A stretch of 64,000 nt of DNA from Streptomyces lincolnensis (GTDB taxonomy: Bacteria > Actinomycetota > Actinomycetes > Streptomycetales > Streptomycetaceae). Below are positions 26,474 through 35,312 of the stretch, one piece after another (within the stretch, counting starts at the first letter, position 1; each line of letters opens with the position of its first letter). The position numbers were made by a program, and so were the translations under genes. The stretch spans positions 48,491-112,490 of the forward strand of contig NZ_JAIHON010000022.1 of the NCBI RefSeq assembly GCF_021173675.1, written 5' to 3'. The notes below the pieces were generated by a model, which saw nothing but the letters and a program-made list of their open reading frames with translations, had not been told where the DNA came from and searched no databases.

Positions 26474-27202
26474 GTGGACACCGTCATCGTCGTACCGCCG
26501 CACGACGGCAGAACCGGCCCCGAGGAGCAGATCCGTCTCCTGCCGGGGGACTCCCTGGCCTTCGGGCGGGCCGTGCCGCGCGGCGGCATGGTGATCGCAC
26601 ACGAAGGGGTCTCACGGGTCGCCGGGGAGATCACCGCGCACCCGACGTTCTGGTCCCTCAGCAACCTCAGCCGCGACCGGACCTATGTGGTCGAGAACCC
26701 GGAGGGGGCCGGTGAGCACATCAAGATCGCGCCGGGGCGGCTGGGCGCGCCCGTGTCGTTCGAGTTCGCCCGCGTCGTCCTGCCCGCGACCCACGACCTG
26801 GTGGCCTTCGACGTCTGGGCACCCGGTCACGACTACCTCGACCGCGACCGCCCCGGCCGGGTGGGAGCCCCGACCGCGTCGGCGTTCCCGCTCGACCGTG
26901 GCGCCCGCTACTTCCTGGTGCTCGCCGCGCTGTGCGAACCCCGGCTGCGGGGAGAGCCGTACGCCCCGCTGCCGACCGCCGAACAGCTGGTCGAGCGGCT
27001 GCGCGGGGTGTGGCCGGAGGCCAACCGCGGATCCGTGCAGTGGAACGTCGACTACCTCGCCGAGAAGCTGCGCCTGCGGCCGAGCGAGGCCTGCGCGCCC
27101 CGCCGGCACGGCAAGAAGGAGACCTTGGTGTCGCTGGCGCTGCGCTTCGACCTCGTACGCGAGGACGACCTGCACCTGCTGGCCGGAGAGGTGCTGCGAT
27201 GA
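26474..27202 (+). CDS. FHA-like domain protein paired with a Ser/Thr kinase
   Basis: About 242 residues. GTG 26474 follows GGGGAGG. Residues ~15-95 look like a forkhead-associated phosphopeptide-binding fold (FGRAVPRGG, GVSRVAGEI, WSLSNLSRDRTYV). The C-terminal half (YFLVLAALCEPRL, SVQWNVDYLAEKLRL) resembles the winged-helix tail of Streptomyces proteins encoded beside kinases. Its stop overlaps the kinase start as ATGA, so the two are translationally coupled and the FHA protein is probably the kinase's substrate or adaptor. Confidence 0.72.
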   Translation: MDTVIVVPPHDGRTGPEEQIRLLPGDSLAFGRAVPRGGMVIAHEGVSRVAGEITAHPTFWSLSNLSRDRTYVVENPEGAGEHIKIAPGRLGAPVSFEFARVVLPATHDLVAFDVWAPGHDYLDRDRPGRVGAPTASAFPLDRGARYFLVLAALCEPRLRGEPYAPLPTAEQLVERLRGVWPEANRGSVQWNVDYLAEKLRLRPSEACAPRRHGKKETLVSLALRFDLVREDDLHLLAGEVLR

Positions 27203-28572
27203 CGTCCGGCACGCGACCGCCGCACACCCTGACCGTCCCCGAGGGGTACCGGGTCGGCCCCTGGACCGTCGGCGCGACGGTGGGCTCGGGCGCGTTCGGC
27301 ACGGTGTGCGCGGCGACCCGGGAGACCGGCGGGGACGACGGCACGCCGTCGCGGGCCGCCCTGAAGTTCCTGCCGACCGGCACCCGTACCCCGCGCCAGC
27401 TGCGGCATCTGCGGGACCTGGCGGAGCGCGAGACGGCACTGCTGCGGAGGGTGCGCGAGCCCCGGCTGATCCGGATGTACGACGTCCTCACCGTCGACGA
27501 CCCCGACCACCCCGACCTCGACGGCGCCACCGTCCTGGTCCTCGAACGCGCCGAGCGGTCACTGGAGGACCTGCTGGCCGAGCGCCCGGAAGCCGCCCGC
27601 GAGGCCGGCCCGGCCCTCCTCGCCCAGGTCTGCGAGGGGCTCGTCCAGCTGCACCGGGCCGGCTGGGTGCACGGCGACCTCAAGCCCGCCAACGTCCTGC
27701 TCATGGCGGACGGCACCGCCCGGCTCGCCGACTTCAGCACGGCCGCCGAACTGGAGGGCACCCACGCCTACGCCCCGCCCTTCGCCACCCCGGACCACTC
27801 ACCGCCCGAGCTGCTGCGGCCCACGCACGGCGAACGCGGTACCCGGACCCGGCCCACCGCCGACATCTGGGCCTTCGGAGTCCTCGCCCACCTCGTCCTC
27901 GCGGGCACCCACCCGCTGCCCGGCGCGACGGTCGCCGCCCGCAAGGAGGCTGCCGTGCGCTACGCGCGGCGCGCCGAGGACCTGCGCCTTTCGCCACGGC
28001 TGCCCGCCGCGTGGCGGCCGGTCGTGGCCGACTGCCTGGCCCGCACCCACGCCGAACGCGCCGCCCACGACGCCGAGTCCCTGCTGCCCCGGGTCGTCGA
28101 GGCCGCACGCGAGGCGGCACTCCCCCACCGTGCCGCCCCGCGCCGGCGGTTCCTGTCGGTCGCGCCGGCCGCCGCCGTCCTCGGTGCTCTCGCCCTCGGG
28201 CTGCTCGCCTGGCCCGACGACCGGGGACCGGTCGAAGCGGGTGCCGCCGAACCGGCCGGCTACGCCCGGTGTCTCCAGGGCGACGTGTGCTTCTTCACCG
28301 AACCGGACGGCCGGGGCCGGATGTGCGCCTGGACGCACGACGACACCAACTGGCAGGACGGCGCGCAGTCCTGCTCCTGGGCCGCCGCGGACAGCGCCGG
28401 ATCCGTGTTCAACAACGGCTTCGGAACAGCCGCCGGCGAGACGTACGTCGACGTCGTCTACTTCTCCGAGCCCTCCCTGCGCGCCCGTCTGGGCTGCGTG
28501 GAGAACGGCACCCGAGCAAACCTGCCGGCCGGGACGAAGCCCCGGTCGCACACCTGGGCCAAGGCCTGTTAG
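27199..28572 (+). CDS. Membrane Ser/Thr kinase with C-terminal I36/crystallin-like ectodomain
   Basis: A 457-residue predicted receptor-type kinase. The kinase domain shows the glycine loop VGSGAFGTV, catalytic lysine in AALKFLP, the HGDLKPANVLL catalytic loop (HGD where HRD is usual) and ADFSTA (DFS where DFG is usual). One transmembrane helix follows (VAPAAAVLGALALGLLAW). Outside, a Cys-rich domain with YARCLQGDVCFFTEPDG, GRMCAWTHDD and SVFNNGF resembles the peptidase-inhibitor I36 or beta-gamma-crystallin fold. The layout suggests that an external module senses something and signals to the coupled FHA protein. Activity despite the motif changes is plausible but unproven. Confidence 0.82.
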   Translation: MTSGTRPPHTLTVPEGYRVGPWTVGATVGSGAFGTVCAATRETGGDDGTPSRAALKFLPTGTRTPRQLRHLRDLAERETALLRRVREPRLIRMYDVLTVDDPDHPDLDGATVLVLERAERSLEDLLAERPEAAREAGPALLAQVCEGLVQLHRAGWVHGDLKPANVLLMADGTARLADFSTAAELEGTHAYAPPFATPDHSPPELLRPTHGERGTRTRPTADIWAFGVLAHLVLAGTHPLPGATVAARKEAAVRYARRAEDLRLSPRLPAAWRPVVADCLARTHAERAAHDAESLLPRVVEAAREAALPHRAAPRRRFLSVAPAAAVLGALALGLLAWPDDRGPVEAGAAEPAGYARCLQGDVCFFTEPDGRGRMCAWTHDDTNWQDGAQSCSWAAADSAGSVFNNGFGTAAGETYVDVVYFSEPSLRARLGCVENGTRANLPAGTKPRSHTWAKAC

Positions 28573-28599
28573 GCGTACGACCGGGGCGGGCACCGCTTC

Positions 28600-29076
28600 C
28601 TACCACCAACCGGTCTTGGTGGCGGCCGCGTCGCAGTCGAAGCCGCTGTTGAACAGCAGGCAGGCCCGGAAGGCGACGTCGCTCGACGAGTGCGTGGCCT
28701 TCGCCGTGGTGTACGTCCGGCTCGTGACCGCCCGGTAGTAGGAGCAGTCGGACTCGCGGTCCCCGTTGGTGTCGACCTCGAACTTGATGTACAGGTCGGT
28801 GTAGTTGTAGTCGGTCGTCCGCGCCCAGCCGTACTGCTTGCCGTTGTAGGTGCCGTAGCGGACCTGCGCGGTGCCCGTGCTGCCCGTGGCCGTCTTCGCC
28901 GTCTGGGGGCCGGGGACCACGCCCGGGTCGCTCAGGATCGTGAGGCTGCTGCAGGCGACAGCTGCCGTCGCCGCGCCCGCCGGGGCCGCCGACGCTCCCG
29001 TGATCAGCGCCGCCCCCATCATGAGTGCGGCGGTGGTGGCCGCGGCGGTTCTGCGGGTCGATGTCCTACCGGTCAT
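28600..29076 (-). CDS. Small secreted protein of unknown function
   Basis: 158 residues. The N-terminus MTGRTSTRRTAAATTAALMMGAA with ASAAPAGAATA is a Sec or Tat-like signal peptide. The mature part has four Cys (ACSS, DCSY, ACLL, DCDA), enough for two disulfides, and ends in TKTGWW. No family was recognised. It converges on the kinase gene, ending 28 bases from it. Confidence 0.65.
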   Translation of the reverse strand: MTGRTSTRRTAAATTAALMMGAALITGASAAPAGAATAAVACSSLTILSDPGVVPGPQTAKTATGSTGTAQVRYGTYNGKQYGWARTTDYNYTDLYIKFEVDTNGDRESDCSYYRAVTSRTYTTAKATHSSSDVAFRACLLFNSGFDCDAAATKTGWW

Positions 29077-29196
29077 GTCCCTCTCCCTGGCTCGGTTGAC
29101 CTGCTCAACTGCCTTGCTCCGTACGGCAGTCAGCTTCTCGGGGGATCACGAGGAGCGGTACCTCGCAGGAGCAAGGGTCAGAGGTGGGAGGACGCC

Positions 29197-29230
29197 GAAG
29201 GCCCCGGCCGCCCAAGCGGTCGGGGCCTTC
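29197..29230 (-). terminator. Terminator of the purS-purQ-purL operon
   Basis: A 15-bp stem with one G-U pair (29197-29211 with 29216-29230, loop CCAA), 22 bases past the purL stop. Confidence 0.75.
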
Positions 29231-29251
29231 ATCGCCGTACGGCACAGGCGT

Positions 29252-31510
29252 TTACGCCAGCAGCGCCGGGATCGTCTCCTCGTGGGCCTTGCGGAGCTCC
29301 TCCAGGGGGAGGGTGAACTCGCCCTGGAGCTCGACCGTGTCACCGTCGACGACACCGATGCGGGTGGCCGGGAGGCCCCGGGCGCCGCACATGTCGTTGA
29401 AGCGGAGTTCCTCGGAGCGCGGGACGGCCACGACGGCGCGGCCGGCCGACTCGGAGAAGAGGAGGGTGAAGGCGTCCAGGCCGTCCGGGACGATCAGGCG
29501 CGCGCCCTTGCCGCCCAGCAGGGCGGACTCCACGACCGCCTGGATCAGGCCGCCGTCGGAGAGGTCGTGCGCGGAGTCGATCATGCCGTCGCGGGAGGCG
29601 GAGATCAGGATCTCGGCCAGTAGGCGTTCGCGCTCCAGGTCCACCTTCGGGGGCAGGCCGCCGAGGTGGTCGTGGACCACCTGCGACCAGGCCGAACCGC
29701 CGAACTCCTCGCGGGTGTCACCGAGGAGGTACAGCAGCTGGCCCTCCTCCTGGAAGGCGACCGGGGTGCGGCGGGCGACGTCGTCGATGACGCCCAGCAC
29801 GGCCACGACGGGCGTCGGGTGGATCGCCGCCTCGCCCGTCTGGTTGTACAGGGAGACATTGCCGCCGGTCACCGGGGTGCCGAGCTGCAGGCAGGCGTCC
29901 GCCAGACCGCGCACGGCCTCCGCGAACTGCCACATCACCGCCGGGTCCTCGGGCGAGCCGAAGTTCAGGCAGTCGGACACCGCGAGGGGCTTGGCGCCGG
30001 TGGTGGCGACATTGCGGTACGCCTCCGCCAGGGCCAGCTGGGCGCCGTGGTACGGGTCCAGCTTGGCGTACCGGCCGTTGCCGTCGGTGGCGATGGCGAC
30101 GCCGAGGCCGGTCTCCTCGTCGATGCGGATCATGCCCGAGTCCTCGGGCTGGGCGAGGACCGTGTTGCCCTGCACGAAGTGGTCGTACTGCGAGGTGATC
30201 CACTTCTTGGAGGCCTGGTTCGGGGAGGCGACCAGCTTCAGGACCTGGTCCTTGAGCTCGCCGGAGCTCTGGGGACGCGGCAGCTTGTTCGCGTCGTCCG
30301 CCTGGAGGGCGTCCTGCCAGGACGGGCGGGCGTACGGGCGCTCGTAGACCGGGCCGTCGTGCGCGACCGTGCGCGGGTCGACGTCCACGATCTTGCCGCC
30401 GTGCCAGAAGATCTCCAGCCGGTCGCCGTCGGTGACCTCACCGATGACGGTCGCGATGACGTCCCACTTGTCGCAGATCTCCAGGAAGCGGTCGACCTTC
30501 TCCGGCTCCACGACCGCGCACATACGCTCCTGCGACTCGCTCATGAGGATCTCCTCGGGCGAGAGCGTGGAGTCGCGCAGCGGTACGTCGTCCAGGGTGA
30601 CGCGCATGCCGCCGGAGCCGTTCGAGGCCAGCTCGGAGGTGGCGCAGGACAGACCGGCCGCACCGAGGTCCTGGATGCCGACGACCAGCTTCTCCTGGAA
30701 CGCCTCCAGGGTGCACTCGATGAGGAGCTTCTCCTGGAAGGGGTCGCCGACCTGGACGGCCGGGCGCTTGGAGGGTTTCGCGTCGTCGAAGGTCTCGCTC
30801 GCCAGGATCGACGCGCCGCCGATGCCGTCGCCGCCCGTGCGGGCACCGTACAGGATGACCTTGTTGCCCGCGCCGGACGCCTTCGCCAGGTGGATGTCCT
30901 CGTGCCGCATCACGCCGATGGCACCGGCGTTGACCAGCGGGTTGCCCTGGTAGCAGGCGTCGAAGACGACCTCGCCGCCGATGTTCGGCAGGCCCAGGCA
31001 GTTGCCGTAGCCGCCGATGCCGGCGACGACGCCCGGAAGGACGCGCTTGGTGTCGGGGTGGTCAGCCGCACCGAACCGCAGCGGGTCGACCACGGCCACC
31101 GGCCGCGCGCCCATCGCGATGATGTCGCGGACGATGCCGCCGACACCGGTCGCGGCGCCCTGGTAGGGCTCGACGTACGACGGGTGGTTGTGGGACTCGA
31201 CCTTGAAGGTGACCGCGTAGCCCTGGCCGACGTCGACCACGCCCGCGTTCTCGCCGATGCCGACGAGGAGGGCGTCCGACCGGGGGGCCTTCTCGCCGAA
31301 CTGGCGCAGGTGCACCTTGGAGGACTTGTAGGAGCAGTGCTCGGACCACATGACCGAGTACATGGCGAGCTCGGCGCCGGTCGGGCGGCGGCCGAGGATC
31401 TCCACCACCCGCTCGTACTCGTCCTTCTTCAGGCCCAGTTCGGCCCAGGGCAGCTCGACGTCGGGGGTCGCGGTCGCGTGCTCGACCGTGTCCAGAGGCG
31501 TCCGGCTCAT
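29252..31510 (-). CDS. purL: FGAM synthase subunit PurL
   Basis: A 752-residue small-type PurL that amidates FGAR in step four of purine synthesis, working with PurS and PurQ. Visible motifs: SVMWSEHCSYKSSKVHL near the N-terminus, the ATP/FGAR region VESHNHPS, GVGGIVRDI, and GGNVSLYNQTG. The catalytic His lies in HNHPS. The start ATG 31510 overlaps the purQ stop (ATGA), so it is coupled to purQ. The frame's upstream extension is a shadow. Confidence 0.96.
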   Translation of the reverse strand: MSRTPLDTVEHATATPDVELPWAELGLKKDEYERVVEILGRRPTGAELAMYSVMWSEHCSYKSSKVHLRQFGEKAPRSDALLVGIGENAGVVDVGQGYAVTFKVESHNHPSYVEPYQGAATGVGGIVRDIIAMGARPVAVVDPLRFGAADHPDTKRVLPGVVAGIGGYGNCLGLPNIGGEVVFDACYQGNPLVNAGAIGVMRHEDIHLAKASGAGNKVILYGARTGGDGIGGASILASETFDDAKPSKRPAVQVGDPFQEKLLIECTLEAFQEKLVVGIQDLGAAGLSCATSELASNGSGGMRVTLDDVPLRDSTLSPEEILMSESQERMCAVVEPEKVDRFLEICDKWDVIATVIGEVTDGDRLEIFWHGGKIVDVDPRTVAHDGPVYERPYARPSWQDALQADDANKLPRPQSSGELKDQVLKLVASPNQASKKWITSQYDHFVQGNTVLAQPEDSGMIRIDEETGLGVAIATDGNGRYAKLDPYHGAQLALAEAYRNVATTGAKPLAVSDCLNFGSPEDPAVMWQFAEAVRGLADACLQLGTPVTGGNVSLYNQTGEAAIHPTPVVAVLGVIDDVARRTPVAFQEEGQLLYLLGDTREEFGGSAWSQVVHDHLGGLPPKVDLERERLLAEILISASRDGMIDSAHDLSDGGLIQAVVESALLGGKGARLIVPDGLDAFTLLFSESAGRAVVAVPRSEELRFNDMCGARGLPATRIGVVDGDTVELQGEFTLPLEELRKAHEETIPALLA

Positions 31511-32187
31511 GCGTTGACCAGCTTCTTGAGGATCGAGGTGAAGAAGGGGAGGCCGTCGGTGCGGCCGGTGCCGACGAGCGGCTCGACGGCGTGCTCCGGG
31601 TGCGGCATGAGGCCTACGACGTTCCCGGCCTCGTTGGTGATGCCGGCGATGTCGCGGAGCGAGCCGTTGGGGTTGAAGTCCACGTAACGGAACGCGACCC
31701 GCCCCTCGGCCTCCAGCTTGTCCAGCGTGTACTCGTCGGCGACGTACCGGCCGTCCATGTTCTTCAGCGGGATGTGGATCTCCTGGCCCGCGCTGTAGTC
31801 GACCGTCCACGCACTGGAGGTGTTCTCCACCCGCAGCTTCTGGTCGCGGCAGATGAAGTGCAGGTGGTCGTTGCCGAGCATCCCGCCCGGGAGGAGGTGG
31901 GCCTCCGTGAGGACCTGGAAGCCGTTGCAGATACCGAGGACCGGGAGCCCGGCCTTCGCCTGCTCGATGACCGTCTCCATCACCGGCGAGAAGCGGGAGA
32001 TGGCGCCGGCCCGCAGATAGTCGCCGTAGGAGAAACCGCCGGGCAGGACGACCGCGTCCACCTGGTGGAGGTCCTTGTCCTTGTGCCAGAGGGCGACCGG
32101 TTCGGCGCCCGCGAGGCGGATCGCGCGCTGGGTGTCCCGGTCGTCCAGGCTGCCCGGGAAAGTGACGACGCCAATACGAGCGGTCAC
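31507..32187 (-). CDS. purQ: FGAM synthase glutaminase subunit PurQ
   Basis: A 226-residue class I glutamine amidotransferase that supplies ammonia to PurL. GVVTFPGSLDDRD opens the protein; the nucleophile is in GICNGFQ, and the His-Glu part of the triad is in MPHPEHAVEP. The GTG start at 32187 overlaps the purS stop as GTGA, and its own stop overlaps purL. This is a fully coupled three-gene operon. Confidence 0.96.
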   Translation of the reverse strand: MTARIGVVTFPGSLDDRDTQRAIRLAGAEPVALWHKDKDLHQVDAVVLPGGFSYGDYLRAGAISRFSPVMETVIEQAKAGLPVLGICNGFQVLTEAHLLPGGMLGNDHLHFICRDQKLRVENTSSAWTVDYSAGQEIHIPLKNMDGRYVADEYTLDKLEAEGRVAFRYVDFNPNGSLRDIAGITNEAGNVVGLMPHPEHAVEPLVGTGRTDGLPFFTSILKKLVNA

Positions 32188-32447
32188 TTCACGGCCTCCG
32201 CGACTTCCTCGACCCGGACGGTGAAGTTCTCGATCACGGTGTTGGCGAGGAAGGATTCCGCAAGATCGTGGATGCGGGCGAGCGCGGCCTCGTCAACCGG
32301 GCCGTCAACTTCCAGTTCGAATCGCTTTCCCTGACGTACGTCCGAGATCCCCTCGAAACCCAGCCGCGGCAGTGCGCGCTGCACCGCCTGGCCCTGGGGG
32401 TCGAGGATCTCCGGCTTGAGCATGACGTCGACTACGACGCGTGCCAC
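32184..32447 (-). CDS. purS: FGAM synthase subunit PurS
   Basis: An ~87-residue protein bridging PurL and PurQ. VARVVVDVMLKPEILDPQG and ENFTVRVEEV are family hallmarks. The start is placed at GTG 32447 because GGGAG lies just upstream and family members start at this residue; an ATG two codons earlier (32453) is possible. First gene of purS-purQ-purL. Confidence 0.95.
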   Translation of the reverse strand: MARVVVDVMLKPEILDPQGQAVQRALPRLGFEGISDVRQGKRFELEVDGPVDEAALARIHDLAESFLANTVIENFTVRVEEVAEAVK

Positions 32448-32725
32448 GTGCACTCCCGGTGGTGTGGTGCTGAGCAGGTTCCTGCAGTGGTTTCAGACTA
32501 CCTGCACAAAATTTCTACGCGCGTCGACTTGTAGGAATCTACGTGATGGCTGTCACGATCCGATGACGAGGCGGCCGACCGCGAAAAGTTCGGGGAAAGA
32601 TCTGAGATCGATACCCGAAACCTATTGCGCTCGGACACGCGGGAGGATTTAGTCGAGCTTTGGAATGCATTGTCGGACACGGTACAAATGAATTGTCAGC
32701 GTGCCGTACGAAGGGACCGATATTC

Positions 32726-33043
32726 GTGGCGCAGAAGGTCGTGGTCACCCTCTTTGACGACATCGACGGCTCGGAAGCGGCGGAAACGATCGCCTTCGGA
32801 CTCGACGGCAAGTCGTACGAGATCGACCTTAACCAAGCGAATGCCAAGGAACTGCGTAAGGCGCTCGCACCGTACGTGGAGGCCGGCCGCAAGCGCTCTC
32901 GCTCGGGCAAGGCGTACCAGCAGACGGAGGTCGCTCCCGACCCGGCCGCCGTGCGGGCCTGGGCGCAGGCCAACAAGATGGACGTCCCGGCGCGCGGACG
33001 GATCCCGAAGAAGGTCTACGAGGCGTTCGCCGAGGCACGGTGA
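32726..33043 (+). CDS. lsr2: Lsr2-type nucleoid-associated protein
   Basis: A 105-residue xenogeneic silencer that binds AT-rich DNA. The N-terminal dimerisation domain (VAQKVVVTLFDDIDGSEAAETI and GLDGKSYEIDLN) is followed by a linker and the C-terminal DNA-binding part AVRAWAQANKMDVPARGRIPKKVYEAF, whose RGR is the minor-groove hook. GTG 32726 is the family start. Divergent from purS, with 278 bases between. Its presence is relevant to the AT-richer cargo in the integrated element. Streptomyces usually has more than one lsr2 paralogue. Confidence 0.93.
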   Translation: MAQKVVVTLFDDIDGSEAAETIAFGLDGKSYEIDLNQANAKELRKALAPYVEAGRKRSRSGKAYQQTEVAPDPAAVRAWAQANKMDVPARGRIPKKVYEAFAEAR

Positions 33044-33204
33044 CCGCCGGCCGGATCCCTGGGCCGGTCCGCGGCCCGATCCCCGGCCGACGACAGGTCA
33101 GCCGCCCCTCGGGACAACCGACTTGCGTTGCACCCCACCTGGTCAGCTAGAGTCTGGAGCACGCCGAGGGGCGGGGACGGAAAAGCCCAGCCCACGGAGT
33201 ACAT

Positions 33205-33276
33205 GCGGGTGTAGTTCAGTAGTAGAACATCCCCCTTCCAGGGGGAAGGCGCAGTGTGCAATTCCTGTCACCCGCT
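33205..33276 (+). tRNA. tRNA-Gly (anticodon TCC)
   Basis: 72 nt: acceptor GCGGGTG/CACCCGC, anticodon stem TCCCC/GGGGA with loop CTTCCAG. Confidence 0.92.
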
Positions 33277-33356
33277 CTGCATCGCCGGTCCGACCACTCT
33301 TGTGGATCAGGTAGGATGATGTTCGCGCCGATCGGTGAGAGCCGGTCGGATGCAAT

Positions 33357-33429
33357 GCGGACGTAGCTCAGTTGGTAGAGCGCAACCTTGCCAAGGTTGA
33401 GGTCGCGAGTTCGAGCCTCGTCGTCCGCT
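33357..33429 (+). tRNA. tRNA-Gly (anticodon GCC), copy 1
   Basis: 73 nt: acceptor GCGGACG/CGTCCGC, anticodon stem CAACC/GGTTG with loop TTGCCAA. It differs from the copy at 37293 by a single base in the T loop (GTTCGAGCC against GTTCGAACC). Confidence 0.95.
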
Positions 33430-33438
33430 CGGGAATCA

Positions 33439-33467
33439 GACCCCGGTCCCTCGGACCGGGGTCTTTT
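33439..33467 (+). terminator. Terminator after the tRNA-Gly pair
   Basis: Perfect 11-bp stem (33439-33449 with 33453-33463) followed by TTTT. Confidence 0.87.
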
Positions 33468-33567
33468 CGTGCGCCCGGAGGCCCTGCACAGGGCCTCTGA
33501 CATTTGTCATGTCCGGTGATGACAGCGCGCACTGCCGCCGGCCCCGGATCGCCGGAACGCTGAAGAC

Positions 33568-34533
33568 ATGAACACCAACGGACACGAACACGTGATTGAG
33601 GTCACCGACCTGCGACGTGTGTACGGGGGCGGGTTCGAGGCGGTGCGCGGCATCTCCTTCTCCGTACGCCGCGGCGAGGTCTTCGCGCTGCTGGGCACCA
33701 ACGGCGCCGGCAAGACCTCCACCGTCGAACTGCTGGAAGGGCTCGCGCCGCCGACCGCCGGACGCGTGCGGATCTTCGGGCGCGATCCCCACACCGAGCG
33801 GGCCGCCGTACGGCCCCGGACCGGGGTGATGCTCCAGGAGGGCGGCTTCCCCTCCGAGCTGACCGTCGCGGAGACCGCGCGGATGTGGGCGGGCTGCGTG
33901 AGCGGGGCGCGCCCGCCGCTTCAGGCACTGGGCCTGGTCGGACTGGAGCACCGGGCCGGCGTACGGGTCAAGCAGCTGTCCGGCGGCGAGCGGCGGCGCC
34001 TCGACCTGGCGCTGGCGCTGCTCGGGAGGCCCGAGGTGCTGTTCCTGGACGAGCCGACCACCGGCCTGGACGCCGAGGGGCGCCGGGAGACCTGGGACCT
34101 GGTGCGCGAGCTGAGCGACGGCGGTACGACCGTGCTGCTGACCACCCACTACCTGGAAGAGGCCGAGGATCTCGCCGACCGGCTGGCGATCCTGCACCGG
34201 GGGCTCATCGCGGCCACCGGCACCCCGGCCGAGGTGACCGCCGCCCAGCCGTCCCGGATCTCCTTCGAGCTGCCCGAGGGCTACTTCGTCGGAGACCTGC
34301 CGCCGCTCGGACGGCTCGGGGTCCTCGGACACGAGGTCGAGGGCAGGCTCGTACGGCTGCGGACGCGGGAGTTGCAGCGGACGGCCACCGGGCTGCTGGG
34401 GTGGGCCGAGCAGGCCGGGGTCGAACTGGGGCGGCTGGACGTGCGGTCCGCCTCGCTGGAGGAGGCGTTCCTCGGGATCGCCCGGCAGGCGGCCGCCGGG
34501 AGCGCCGCGGATGTGAAGGAGTACGCGGCATGA
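33568..34533 (+). CDS. ABC transporter ATP-binding protein
   Basis: A 321-residue ATPase for an exporter of the DRA/ABC-2 type. Walker A GTNGAGKTS, Q-loop VMLQEGG, signature LSGGERRRLDLA, Walker B VLFLDEPTTGLD and the switch His in LLTTHYLEE are all present. A C-terminal extension of about 90 residues is usual for drug or peptide exporters. Its stop overlaps the permease start (ATGA), and the histidine kinase and response regulator follow directly. Confidence 0.93.
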   Translation: MNTNGHEHVIEVTDLRRVYGGGFEAVRGISFSVRRGEVFALLGTNGAGKTSTVELLEGLAPPTAGRVRIFGRDPHTERAAVRPRTGVMLQEGGFPSELTVAETARMWAGCVSGARPPLQALGLVGLEHRAGVRVKQLSGGERRRLDLALALLGRPEVLFLDEPTTGLDAEGRRETWDLVRELSDGGTTVLLTTHYLEEAEDLADRLAILHRGLIAATGTPAEVTAAQPSRISFELPEGYFVGDLPPLGRLGVLGHEVEGRLVRLRTRELQRTATGLLGWAEQAGVELGRLDVRSASLEEAFLGIARQAAAGSAADVKEYAA

Positions 34534-35312
34534 GCGGGACGGCTCTCACCACCACCCCGGCCGGGCGCGTGGCCGCCCTCGCGCGGGCCGAGCTGACGCT
34601 GTTCGGGCGCAGCAAGGGAATGATCGTCGCGGCCGTGTTCGTGCCGTTGGTGCTGCCGTTCAGCGCGCGGACGGTGGTCAAGGACATGGACCTGAGCGGG
34701 GCCGGACTGAACGTCGGCCTGGTCCTGCTGCCGGGCGCCATCGGGTTCTCGCTGCTGGTCGCGGTGTACTCGGCGCTGATCGGCGTCTTCGTCGGGCGGC
34801 GCGAGGAACTCGTCCTGAAGCGGCTGCGGACCGGTGAGCTGCGGGACCGGGAGATCCTGGCCGGGTCGGCGCTGCCGTCCGTCGGGACCGGGCTCGTGCA
34901 GTCGCTGCTGCTGGCGGTGGGCTGTGCCGTCCTGCTCGACGTGCCCGCTCCCGAGGCGCCCCATCTCGCGGTCCTGGGGCTGGCGTTGGGGCTCGTGATG
35001 TGCGCGGCGCTGGCCGCCCTGACGGCGAGCTTCACCCGGACCGTGGAGAGCGCGCAGGTCACCGGGATGCCGCTGATGCTGGTCTCGATGGCGGGCTCCG
35101 GGCTGGCCGTACCGCTGGAACTCATGCCCGACCGGGTGGCGACCGTGCTCGAACTGCTGCCGCTGACCCCGGTGATCACCCTGCTGCGGGGCGGCTGGAG
35201 CGGTGAGCTGTCGGTGTCCGCGTCGATCGGGCCCGTGCTGACGGCGCTGGCCTGGACCGTGCTCGCCGTGTTTGCTGTACGGCGGTGGTTCCGGTGGGAG
35301 CCGAGGCGCTGA
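34530..35312 (+). CDS. ABC-2 type transporter permease
   Basis: A 260-residue membrane protein with about six hydrophobic segments, including MIVAAVFVPLVLPF, LLPGAIGFSLLVAVYSALIG and ALTALAWTVLAVFAV. The fold matches ABC-2 permeases that export drugs, lipids or peptides. It is coupled to the ATPase gene by ATGA and overlaps the kinase frame at its end. The substrate cannot be inferred. Confidence 0.88.
   Translation: MSGTALTTTPAGRVAALARAELTLFGRSKGMIVAAVFVPLVLPFSARTVVKDMDLSGAGLNVGLVLLPGAIGFSLLVAVYSALIGVFVGRREELVLKRLRTGELRDREILAGSALPSVGTGLVQSLLLAVGCAVLLDVPAPEAPHLAVLGLALGLVMCAALAALTASFTRTVESAQVTGMPLMLVSMAGSGLAVPLELMPDRVATVLELLPLTPVITLLRGGWSGELSVSASIGPVLTALAWTVLAVFAVRRWFRWEPRR

Noticed and set aside
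32454..32725. Possible purine riboswitch upstream of purS
   Set aside because: No purine-aptamer consensus was found in the 278-base gap between purS and lsr2; only short imperfect inverted repeats are present.
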